Source: Bacteroidota bacterium
Lineage (GTDB): Bacteria; Bacteroidota; Rhodothermia; Rhodothermales; UBA10348
Direction: 5' to 3'
Assembly (NCBI GenBank): GCA_004356385.1
Contig: SMXL01000077.1
Coordinates: 1-12,701 of the forward strand
DNA: 12,701 nucleotides
Shown: positions 6,314 through 12,701 of the stretch, piece by piece
How the letters are laid out: the number at the start of each line of letters is the position of its first letter
Position numbering within the stretch: position 1 is the stretch's first letter
The notes under the pieces: model-generated
Told to the model about the DNA's origin: nothing
Database searches by the model: none
What the model saw: only the letters and a program-made list of their open reading frames with translations
Made by a program: the position numbers and the translations under genes

Positions 6314-7459
6314 ATGGGCCTCGAATCTGCACTTTTGACTCCAACACAGGCCCTTGTCGATCTGGCAGGGTTATCACATAATCTCCGCGTTCTGAAGCAG
6401 CAAGCGAAAGACATCGACGTAATCGGAGTCGTAAAGGCGAATGCGTATGGACATGGGAGCATTGAAGTCTCAAAAACGCTTATCGCAGACGGTGTCAGGA
6501 GCCTCGCTGTCGCTACGGTCGCCGAGGCCGTTGAATTGCGCCAGGCGGGAATTGGAGAGAAAATCCTGGTCTTTGGCGCGCCTCGAAAAGCTTCAATTAA
6601 AGCATGTGTCGAATACGATCTTGAGCCGTTTGTTACCGGGCTCGAGTCCCTCGATGTGATACGCCCGTTTTCCGGACTCCGGGTGCATTTGTTAGTGGAC
6701 ACCGGGATGGCCCGACTCGGCGTTCACCCCGACGAGGTAGAAACGGTCATTCAAGACATCGAAAACATGCCTGGAAACCACTTGCAGGCAATCAGCACAC
6801 ACTTTTCGTCCGCCGGTCGTATCGGTTCTTCGTTTGCCCGCGAACAATGGCGCAGGTTCGAATCCGTCTTGGCGAAGCTGGGTTCCAAGCCGGCTGAAGT
6901 CCACGTGGCCAGTACATGTGCTTTATTTACCGTACCTGAGTCCGTTGATCCGAATATCGTGGACTCGGCGCGCATCGGAATCGGTCTGTACGGACTCCTT
7001 GAGCCTGAAGGCTACTCAACAGCGTCTCCCCTGAAACCGATCATGACCCTGCAATCTGAAGTGGCTCACGTGAAATGGGTAGAAGCCGGCGCGCCGGTGT
7101 CGTATAACACCGACTGGTGTGCGCCCGAGAGAACCCGAATTGCTACGGTGGCTGCAGGGTATGCGGATGGATACCCGAGAATTCTGTCCAACCGGGCATC
7201 CGTAGGGATTAATGGGGTCCTGTATCCGGTCGTAGGGGCCGTTTGCATGGATTTGCTCATGGTAGACATCGGGGCTGGATCTGGTCCTGGATCAAGAAAT
7301 GAAACGGCAACCGACACGGACGTCACGCCAGGGGACAAGGTGATTCTATTCGGGTCTGGCGGTCCCAGTTCGGTCCAAATTGCCGAGCAGGCCGAGACGA
7401 TTCCCTATGAGTTGGTATGCGGTGTGGGCAGCCGTGTGCCCCGGATATACTCGTCTTGA
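6314..7459 (+). CDS. alr: Alanine racemase
   Basis: PLP enzyme interconverting L- and D-alanine and supplying D-Ala to Ddl for peptidoglycan. The 381 residues match the usual length. The PLP-binding lysine is in VVKANAYGHG (K41). DTGMARLG (129-136), STHFSSAG (161-168) and DSARIGIGLYG (217-227) are family motifs. The second catalytic base is Y264 in VSYNTDW, where many homologues have SYG. GYADGYPR (282-289) and VGAVCMD follow. Between MVDIGAG and PGDKVILFG there is a Gly/Ser/Thr-rich insertion of some 15-20 residues (about 330-347) that most homologues lack; it lies in the C-terminal beta domain away from the catalytic residues. ATG start at 6314 without a ribosome site; the next possible starts would cut into the conserved N-terminus. 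It diverges from pyrC; the response regulator follows after 136 bp. Confidence 0.96.
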   Translation: MGLESALLTPTQALVDLAGLSHNLRVLKQQAKDIDVIGVVKANAYGHGSIEVSKTLIADGVRSLAVATVAEAVELRQAGIGEKILVFGAPRKASIKACVEYDLEPFVTGLESLDVIRPFSGLRVHLLVDTGMARLGVHPDEVETVIQDIENMPGNHLQAISTHFSSAGRIGSSFAREQWRRFESVLAKLGSKPAEVHVASTCALFTVPESVDPNIVDSARIGIGLYGLLEPEGYSTASPLKPIMTLQSEVAHVKWVEAGAPVSYNTDWCAPERTRIATVAAGYADGYPRILSNRASVGINGVLYPVVGAVCMDLLMVDIGAGSGPGSRNETATDTDVTPGDKVILFGSGGPSSVQIAEQAETIPYELVCGVGSRVPRIYSS

Positions 7460-7486
7460 AAACCGATGTAATTCAGATCCTATAAT
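7456..7486 (+). promoter_or_regulatory. Candidate promoter for the two-component genes
   Basis: TTGAAA at 7456-7461 (overlapping the alr stop), a 19-base spacer, then a perfect TATAAT at 7481-7486, about 110 bp before the response regulator ATG. The spacer is longer than the E. coli optimum. The same TTGAA(A/G)-N19-TATAA(T/C) layout recurs before the E1 gene. Confidence 0.4.
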
Positions 7487-7595
7487 TCTTCGGGAAAGTA
7501 TTATATTCATGCGATTCTCAGGCAGTTCGTCCATCGGATCTGTTGCCCGATAAAGAATCCGAACCCCACACGGAACGATAGCAAGGACACATATC

Positions 7596-8369
7596 ATGGC
7601 GAGTACTTTCGATCCATCAGAATTACACATCCTGGTCGTCGACGACGAAGAGGACATTGTAGAAGTCGTTGGACATTTTCTAAAACAAGAGGATTTCAAC
7701 GTCCACACTGCATATACGGGAACTGAAGCGCTTGAAAAGGCGACACCAGAGATCGATTTAATCGTCCTCGATATCATGCTTCCCGAAATGGACGGATATG
7801 AAGTTTGTAGACGACTGCGTTCCCGCGTAGAAACGGAGACCATTCCCATCATTTTTCTGTCGGCGAAAAGCGAAGAAGACGATCAGATTAAGGGTCTGAT
7901 GCTTGGCGCAGACGCTTATTTAACCAAACCCGTCTCTCCGCAGGTTATTGTCGCTCATGTCAAGGCGGTTCTCAGACGATCCGGTATTGAAGAAAGCCGT
8001 ACGCTGACGGTCAATAATCTGACGATCTATGAGGATGAATATCGGGCGTCGCTCGACGGGAAGGATCTTGGATTAACCCTTACCGAGTTCGAACTGGTTC
8101 GATATCTGGTCCGTCATCCCAGAAAAGCGTTTACCCGCCAACAACTTCTTGAGACCATTTGGAAGGATGCCATGATGGTAACCGAGCGTACCGTCGATGC
8201 GCACATCAAGAATCTTAGAGAAAAACTTGGTTCGTTCGCTCAGCATATCCAGACTGTGCGTGGCGTCGGATACCGGTTCGTCAAGGAACAGGCTGCTCCG
8301 GAAGAGAGCGTTCCAGAGGAAGTCGTACCAGAAGTGAGTGGTGACCAGGAGGGCGTCAACGAAGAATAG
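7596..8369 (+). CDS. OmpR/PhoB-family response regulator
   Basis: A DNA-binding response regulator of 257 residues. The receiver domain (about 11-125) has the acidic pair D16/D17 in VVDDEED, phospho-acceptor D59 in IVLDIMLPEMDG, S89 in FLSAKS and K111 in LTKP, so it looks fully phosphorylatable. The winged-helix domain (about 135-235) shows LTLTEFELVRYLVRHP, RQQLLETIW, ERTVDAHIKNLREKL and VRGVGYRF, typical of OmpR/PhoB. After the fold ends (FVKEQ) there is an unusual acidic 25-residue tail with repeated V-P-E elements (APEESVPEEVVPEVSGDQEG), absent from most family members. ATG start at 7596 with AAGGA eight bases upstream. The partner kinase starts 66 bp downstream, so they are likely cotranscribed. 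Target genes cannot be read from the window. Confidence 0.96.
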   Translation: MASTFDPSELHILVVDDEEDIVEVVGHFLKQEDFNVHTAYTGTEALEKATPEIDLIVLDIMLPEMDGYEVCRRLRSRVETETIPIIFLSAKSEEDDQIKGLMLGADAYLTKPVSPQVIVAHVKAVLRRSGIEESRTLTVNNLTIYEDEYRASLDGKDLGLTLTEFELVRYLVRHPRKAFTRQQLLETIWKDAMMVTERTVDAHIKNLREKLGSFAQHIQTVRGVGYRFVKEQAAPEESVPEEVVPEVSGDQEGVNEE

Positions 8370-8435
8370 ACTAAATCGCGTTCCGCTAAGATTTCTCCCA
8401 ATCGTGTTTGAACATAACCGACCGGTCCACTTCCC

Positions 8436-9908
8436 GTGTCTGCTCCACTTCGATTGACTCTGGACCGATTGTTCAAAGTATTTTTCCCGAGGCGAGCATC
8501 AACGCAGACCTGGATGAGTCTCACGTTGTTGTTTTTCGTGGGAATGGCTGTGGTTGCGGTAGGCCTGTACTTTACGTTCATTCTTCGGAATGAAATACAG
8601 GTTGCTTTTCAACAGACGATGTCGGTGCACGTTACCCGAACCGCTCAGACGGTGGAGGAAGCGACGAGCGACAACGATCGCCTGACTATCATCCGCGACA
8701 TCGCCCGGTTTTCCAATTTGCGTGTCACCGTTCTGAACGGCCGTCAGCTCGTACTAGACGTTTTTGACGACCAGGTAATCGAAGACTCGCTTTTGCTGAC
8801 GCGGTCCGAACTCGGGATTTCGAGCCCAGGTGAAACTCGATTTGCAATACGCGAGGAAAACGATCTTCGCATGTATTATGCGGCGACTCAGCTAACGAGT
8901 GGCACGCTGATCGTTAGGGTCGGACAGTCCGAACCACCCTTATTTGCGCTCATCCGGAGAATGCAGGTCACTCTGGGTGTTGCCATGATCATGGCTCTCC
9001 TTCTGGCAGTTTTGGGAAGCTGGATCGCCGCCAAGCAAGTGACCGATCCGCTCGTGGCGATTAGCAAAAGCGCGCGATCGATCAGCGATGGTGACCTTGA
9101 AGAAATAATCGAGGTAGATTCTCGAGCAGCGGAATTCCAGGATTTAGCCGAGAGCCTGAACCACATGTCATCTGCCTTTCGGGGAAAAATTGAAGAGTTG
9201 GAGCGGTTGGCACATCTTCAAAACGAATTTATAGGAAATGTGTCGCACGAGGTTCGAAACCCCATCTTTTCGGTCGGTGGATATTTGGAAGCCTTATCGG
9301 CCGGAAATTTAAAAGCGGATCAGAGAAGATTCTACGCCGAGAAAGGACTGCTGAACCTGGAACGACTGAACAATTTGTTCACGGACCTGATCGAGATCGC
9401 TCGACTCGAATTCAGAGAAGACCTCATTAAACCGAGCGTATTCGACTTGAGTGAAGTTGCCGCAGACATCTACGAGCTTGAAATTGGAAAAGCGGACGAA
9501 AAAGGCTTGGAGCTTGTTTTTGACAGCCCATCTTTGGAGGTCGTCGGAGACCGATCCCGAATCCAGCAGGTCATTATCAACCTCGTCGAAAATGCAATTG
9601 CCTATTCGGATAAAGGAAGTGTCCACGTCACGTATCGACGGCATCTGGATAAGGTGCGCATTGAAGTCAGCGACACGGGTCGAGGAATTCCGAAGGAGCA
9701 TCTTGAAAAAATTTTCCAGCGGTTTCACCGTGTCGATCCAGATCGATCCCGGAAAAGTGGAGGCACAGGTCTCGGACTCAGTATCGTTAAACAGATCTTG
9801 CACGCCCACGGTGAAAATATCCAGGTTGAAAGCACACCTGGGAGTGGAACACGCTTCTGGTTCGAGCTTCCTTACGCCGAAGAGCCCTCGAACGAAGGCC
9901 ATACGTAG
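8436..9908 (+). CDS. Membrane sensor histidine kinase (partner of the adjacent response regulator)
   Basis: A 490-residue HisKA-type kinase. Domains in order: a basic N-terminus, transmembrane helix 1 (about 28-50), an extracytoplasmic sensor region (about 51-172) without recognisable ligand motif, transmembrane helix 2 (about 177-197), HAMP linker (about 198-250, with the DPL motif at 204-206), and the dimerisation/phosphorylation domain with H271 in GNVSHEVRNP. The ATPase domain follows, with the N box NLVENAIAYS (382-391), G1 DTGRGIP (413-419), F box FQRFHRVD and G2 GGTGLGLSI (442-450). The H-box EVRNP replaces the common ELRTP; the phospho-acceptor His and the following Glu are intact. 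The chosen start is GTG at 8436 with no ribosome site. ATG 8514 (residue 27) would sit right at helix 1 and would lose the basic segment, so it is possible but less natural. It pairs with the regulator 66 bp upstream. Confidence 0.94.
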   Translation: MSAPLRLTLDRLFKVFFPRRASTQTWMSLTLLFFVGMAVVAVGLYFTFILRNEIQVAFQQTMSVHVTRTAQTVEEATSDNDRLTIIRDIARFSNLRVTVLNGRQLVLDVFDDQVIEDSLLLTRSELGISSPGETRFAIREENDLRMYYAATQLTSGTLIVRVGQSEPPLFALIRRMQVTLGVAMIMALLLAVLGSWIAAKQVTDPLVAISKSARSISDGDLEEIIEVDSRAAEFQDLAESLNHMSSAFRGKIEELERLAHLQNEFIGNVSHEVRNPIFSVGGYLEALSAGNLKADQRRFYAEKGLLNLERLNNLFTDLIEIARLEFREDLIKPSVFDLSEVAADIYELEIGKADEKGLELVFDSPSLEVVGDRSRIQQVIINLVENAIAYSDKGSVHVTYRRHLDKVRIEVSDTGRGIPKEHLEKIFQRFHRVDPDRSRKSGGTGLGLSIVKQILHAHGENIQVESTPGSGTRFWFELPYAEEPSNEGHT

Positions 9909-9981
9909 TTCTCGCCGATTGGGCCTTCAGGTCACTCTATAACGGAATTCTTGCGTGTCACGACTCACCCGGGTGGTTTTT
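9894..9981 (+). terminator. Possible termination region after the kinase gene
   Basis: Two structures lie at and after the kinase stop codon. The first is a perfect 7-bp repeat, GAAGGCC (9894-9900) and GGCCTTC (9922-9928), with a 21-base loop spanning the stop. The second is the palindrome CACCCGGGTG (9966-9975) followed by G and TTTTT (9977-9981). The second has the T-run of a terminator but almost no room for a loop, so support is weak. Confidence 0.3.
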
Positions 9982-10007
9982 GCAGGAAGATCCATCCCAC
10001 ATATGTC

Positions 10008-10038
10008 TTGAAGCTGCAAACAATTTCGTATCTATAAC
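10008..10038 (+). promoter_or_regulatory. Candidate promoter of the E1 dehydrogenase gene
   Basis: TTGAAG at 10008-10013, a 19-base spacer and TATAAC at 10033-10038. This has the same geometry as the candidate promoter before the response regulator. Transcription from here would give an untranslated leader of about 150 bases before ATG 10199. The -10 hexamer lies inside the inverted repeat listed next. Confidence 0.38.
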
Positions 10039-10046
10039 GTAGATAC
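10028..10046. promoter_or_regulatory. Perfect inverted repeat overlapping the -10: candidate operator
   Basis: GTATCTA (10028-10034), five bases TAACG, TAGATAC (10040-10046): a perfect 7+5+7 dyad of 19 bp, the size bound by dimeric repressors. It covers the proposed -10 hexamer, where a bound protein would block RNA polymerase. The cognate regulator is unknown and no repressor gene is in the window. As RNA it would be only a weak hairpin with no T-run, so an operator is the better reading. Confidence 0.4.
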
Positions 10047-10198
10047 TGTGACCCAGGGAAATGCCCACAGCCCGTTTCTTGGACGGTTTTTCTTGTTTCT
10101 ACGCGTTACTAAGGGGAGTTTTCGCCAATCTCTGGACTGGCTCCTTGATAAGGCGCGATCCTTGTGGACTACCCGGCGACTCGAGAATCATACGGAAT

Positions 10199-12337
10199 AT
10201 GACCAGAACGACGAAAACGAAAGGATCTGAAAAAGTACCTCTCCCAGAAACTGTGTCTGGCAACGGGTCACCGGATTCGATCGACGTAAACCTATCAGCG
10301 ATCTTGGAGTCCGATCTCGAAATTAATCCCGTAGGCCCCGCTGATTTCGATAAGGAGACGCTATTGCATGTGTTTCGAACCATGCTTACGTCGCGTCGTC
10401 TCGATGAAAAAATGCTCACACTGCTCAAGCAGGGAAAAGGGTTTTTTCACATCGGCTGTGCGGGGCATGAAGCGACTCAAGCGGCCACGGGGCTGCTCCT
10501 CAAACCGGGTTACGATTGGTTCAGTTTTTACTACAGGGATCTCACTAATTATTTGATGCTCGACGGCACACCTGAAGAGGTGATGCTCCTCCACCATTCT
10601 AAGGCGATCGACCCCAATAGCGGCGGGCGCCAAATGTCGGAGCATTACAGCAATGCCGAACGCTTCATACTTCCGCTTTCTTCGTCGGTCGGCTCCCAGT
10701 TCTTACCCGCCGTCGGTTGTGGCTTGGCTTTGCAGTACGAGGAAACGGATGCGTTGGCATTCTGCTCGTGCGGTGATGGAGCAACGTCGCAGGGAGACTT
10801 TCATGAGGCTCTTAATTGGTCGGCGCGTTCGTCCGTGCCGGTATTTTTCCTCGTCCAGGATAACAAGTATGCCATTTCCGTCCCGGTTGAAGATCAAACT
10901 GCGGGAGGGTCGGCGTATAAATTGGCCCGCGGGTATGAGGGATTGAGCCGCATCGTTGCAGACGGTACTGATTTCTTTGAGATGTACGCGGTCTCTAAAG
11001 CGACGATTGAACATATTCGAGCAGGCAAGGGCCCGGTTTGCGTCGTTGCAAATGTAGTGCGACTACTCCCTCATTCTTCTTCAGACAATCACGCCAAGTA
11101 TCGCACCTCCGAGGAGCTCAAAGAAGATCGAGATCAAGATCCGATCGTACGCATGGAGGAGACGCTTCGCGAGGCCAATATCCTTACGGATGCGCTCATC
11201 GAAGAAATGACTGCTGAAGTTACCGCTACCGTTGAGGCAGCATCGAGGTGGGCCGAAGCGCAGGCTGACCCCGAACCTGAATCCGCGACACAGCATGTCT
11301 ATTTCGAAGGAGGTCTTGATCTAGACTACGAAACAACACAGCCGTCCGGGGACACCATTGTCGTTGTCGATGCCATCAACCATGCTTTGCATGAAGAGAT
11401 GGAGCGAAATGAGAAGATGATTATCTATGGAGAGGACGTCGCTGGAGGCAAAGGTGGCGTCTTTACTGCCACCAGAGACCTGACGGATCGATTCGGTACT
11501 GATCGCTGCTTTAACGCACCGCTTGCGGAGGCGTCCATCGTAGGAACCGCAGTCGGTCTTGCCGCTGCGGGGTACAAACCTGTCGTCGAAATACAATTTG
11601 CGGATTACATCTGGCCGGCAATGCAGATGCTCAGGAATCAGGTGGCCTCTTTCAGGTATCGTTCGAATGGTACGTGGGGGTGCCCGATGGTGATTCGAGT
11701 GCCAACGGGTGGATACATTCACGGCGGGCTATGCCACTCTCAGAACATAGAAGGGCTTCTTGCTCACTGGCCTGGCTTGATGGTCGCTTTCCCATCCAAT
11801 GCGGCCGACGCTAAGGGTCTCCTGAAAACGGCGATTCGGATGGAAGACCCGATCATCTTCCTTGAACACAAAGGACTTTACCGTTCTGCGGCGGCGCGAT
11901 CTCCCGAGCCGGATGCCGATTACCTCGTTCCGTTTGGAAAAGCAACTATCGTGAGGGAGGGTACCGATCTCACCATTGTCACGTACGGAATGATGGTACA
12001 CAAATCGATGGCCGCCGCACGGATCGTCGAATCTGAAGGAATCTCCATAGAGGTCATCGATCTCAGAACGATCCTGCCCATGGATAGCGAAACGATCTTC
12101 GAGTCTGTGGAAAAAACCAACCGGGCGTTGATCGTTTACGAGGATCACGAATTCGGTGGTTTCGGAGCGGAAATTTCGGCCCAACTGGCGGACAAGATGT
12201 TTAGCTCGCTGGATGCTCCTGTTCGCCGAGTCGCCGGAAAATTTGCTCCGATTGGATTCGCGGATCCGATTGAGCGTGCCCTACTTCCGTTCGACGAAGA
12301 CATTCTTGAAGCAGTTCGGTCTCTGGCCGCTTATTAA
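10199..12337 (+). CDS. Branched-chain 2-oxoacid dehydrogenase E1, fused alpha and beta subunits
   Basis: A 712-residue thiamine-diphosphate enzyme with both E1 subunits in one chain. The alpha part (about 50-370) has SRRLDEKM, GFFHIGCAGHEA, the ThDP motif CGDGATSQGDFHEA (G192 through N222 in QDNKYAIS) and the loop PHSSSDNHAKYR (H292-S295), whose SSSD pattern fits branched-chain rather than pyruvate E1. After a linker (about 371-384) the beta part (385-712) has IIYGEDVAGGKGGVF, NAPLAEASIVG, PTGGYIHGGLCHSQN (H508, H513), LEHKGLY, IDLRTILPMD and VYEDHEFGGFGAEI. It should decarboxylate 2-oxoisovalerate and related acids and pass the acyl group to lipoyl-E2, for amino-acid breakdown or branched fatty-acid primers. 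No E2 or E3 gene is adjacent in the window. I chose ATG 10199: an in-frame ATG at 10061 would add 46 residues that look unlike any family N-terminus. Fused E1 genes are known in Bacteroidota and relatives. Confidence 0.93.
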   Translation: MTRTTKTKGSEKVPLPETVSGNGSPDSIDVNLSAILESDLEINPVGPADFDKETLLHVFRTMLTSRRLDEKMLTLLKQGKGFFHIGCAGHEATQAATGLLLKPGYDWFSFYYRDLTNYLMLDGTPEEVMLLHHSKAIDPNSGGRQMSEHYSNAERFILPLSSSVGSQFLPAVGCGLALQYEETDALAFCSCGDGATSQGDFHEALNWSARSSVPVFFLVQDNKYAISVPVEDQTAGGSAYKLARGYEGLSRIVADGTDFFEMYAVSKATIEHIRAGKGPVCVVANVVRLLPHSSSDNHAKYRTSEELKEDRDQDPIVRMEETLREANILTDALIEEMTAEVTATVEAASRWAEAQADPEPESATQHVYFEGGLDLDYETTQPSGDTIVVVDAINHALHEEMERNEKMIIYGEDVAGGKGGVFTATRDLTDRFGTDRCFNAPLAEASIVGTAVGLAAAGYKPVVEIQFADYIWPAMQMLRNQVASFRYRSNGTWGCPMVIRVPTGGYIHGGLCHSQNIEGLLAHWPGLMVAFPSNAADAKGLLKTAIRMEDPIIFLEHKGLYRSAAARSPEPDADYLVPFGKATIVREGTDLTIVTYGMMVHKSMAAARIVESEGISIEVIDLRTILPMDSETIFESVEKTNRALIVYEDHEFGGFGAEISAQLADKMFSSLDAPVRRVAGKFAPIGFADPIERALLPFDEDILEAVRSLAAY

Positions 12338-12350
12338 CAGGCTTGCTTAA

Positions 12351-12375
12351 TCAGCCCCTTTAACTTTCTGGCTGA
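12351..12375. terminator. Weak hairpin between convergent genes
   Basis: TCAGCC (12351-12356) and GGCTGA (12370-12375) form a 6-bp stem with a 13-base loop in the 67-bp gap between the E1 gene and the convergent PLP enzyme. There is no T-run on either strand, so its action as a terminator is only suggested by position. Confidence 0.3.
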
Positions 12376-12404
12376 GCATATCCATCGAAATCGGTTCTGA
12401 GGTC

Positions 12405-12701
12405 CTAGACCAAATCGAGGGCCAATTTTAAATCGTCGATCAGATCATCGACATCCTCGATTCCTACCGAGAGGCGGATCAAGCTGTCATGTAGACCCGC
12501 GGCGCGGCGCTCATCGGCCGGTATCGAAGCGTGAGTCATGGTTGCAGGATGATTGACAAGGCTTTCAACACCGCCGAGGCTTTCGGCAAGTGTAAACAAT
12601 TCGGTTCCGGATAGAAATGTGTAGGCCTTTTCGATGCGCTCGTCGACCAGCAGGAAGGAAAGCATTCCCCCGAATCCATCCATCTGTCGGGAGGCAATCT
12701 C
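12405..12701 (-). CDS. Cys/Met-metabolism PLP-dependent enzyme (cystathionine gamma-synthase/lyase type), C-terminal part
   Basis: The last 98 residues of a trans-sulfuration enzyme; the frame stays open to the right edge, so the 5' portion is cut off. Diagnostic motifs are IASRQMDGFGGMLSF at the edge, then LFTLAESLGGVESLVNHPA, MTHASIPADER, and LIRLSVGIEDVDDLIDDL near the end. These are the substrate-specificity and C-terminal elements shared by cystathionine gamma-synthase, cystathionine gamma-lyase, methionine gamma-lyase and O-acetylhomoserine sulfhydrylase. The SLGGVESL plus THASIP combination fits the synthase/lyase group best. The PLP-binding lysine lies outside the window, so the exact reaction cannot be assigned. 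It converges on the E1 gene with a 67-bp gap. Confidence 0.92.
   Translation of the reverse strand, partial: EIASRQMDGFGGMLSFLLVDERIEKAYTFLSGTELFTLAESLGGVESLVNHPATMTHASIPADERRAAGLHDSLIRLSVGIEDVDDLIDDLKLALDLV

Noticed and set aside
6855..6865. GGTTCGAATCC, identical to a tRNA T-arm
   Set aside because: It lies inside alr, encoding conserved-frame residues RFES, and no acceptor stem or anticodon arm can be folded around it.
9309..9902. 197-residue minus-strand open frame opposite the histidine kinase
   Set aside because: It is antisense to the HisKA and ATPase domains and has no family motif; it is a shadow of the kinase coding pattern.
10061..10198. N-terminal extension of the E1 protein from ATG 10061
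   Set aside because: The 46 added residues resemble no E1 N-terminus, the upstream purine run is too close to the ATG, and the conserved region starts well after ATG 10199.

Overview
This is a 12.7 kb stretch of bacterial chromosome with roughly half G+C. It carries mostly housekeeping genes, densely packed on both strands. The gene set is: a COG1403-type HNH protein, a Ddl of the long GMASxxR/IPAP type, a class I dihydroorotase, a fused alpha-beta E1 of a branched-chain 2-oxoacid dehydrogenase, and MsrP. Several genes also have weak or no Shine-Dalgarno sequence. Together these suggest the Bacteroidota / Rhodothermota / Balneolota assemblage. That placement is an inference from gene repertoire, not a computed phylogeny.

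Left part (1-1539). The 3' end of msrP (periplasmic methionine-sulfoxide reductase catalytic subunit) enters from the left edge with an apparent one-base frameshift. It runs convergently, with a 20-bp overlap, into a minus-strand pair: an HNH nuclease-fold protein followed 6 bp later by a small two-span membrane protein resembling DUF3592.

Centre (1540-6313). On the minus strand, ddl (D-Ala-D-Ala ligase) is followed after 39 bp by a secreted M28 zinc peptidase, and the pair ends in a good intrinsic terminator. Divergent from ddl is a calcineurin-like phosphoesterase. It converges on pyrC, and the two stop codons lie in opposite arms of one hairpin. Upstream of pyrC is a 440-bp interval with only two weak small-ORF candidates, one of which overlaps the pyrC start as TGATG.

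Right part (6314-12701). On the plus strand, alr (alanine racemase) is followed by an OmpR/PhoB-type response regulator and its sensor histidine kinase. After a roughly 290-bp regulatory gap comes the fused E1alpha-E1beta dehydrogenase gene. The gap contains a promoter-like element whose -10 lies inside a perfect 7-bp inverted repeat. The window closes with the 3' part of a minus-strand trans-sulfuration (Cys/Met) PLP enzyme, truncated by the right edge.

How the genes relate. Alr makes D-Ala and Ddl joins two of them for peptidoglycan, although they are not in one operon here. The two-component pair is a self-contained signalling unit of unknown stimulus. PyrC (pyrimidine synthesis), the E1 (branched-chain amino-acid catabolism or fatty-acid primer supply) and the PLP enzyme (sulfur amino acids) are ordinary metabolism. 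I see no mobile element, CRISPR array, tRNA, rRNA or defence island, and no convincing undescribed system. The points most worth checking are the msrP frameshift, the operator-like repeat before the E1 gene, the HNH plus membrane-protein pair, and the poorly explained interval upstream of pyrC.
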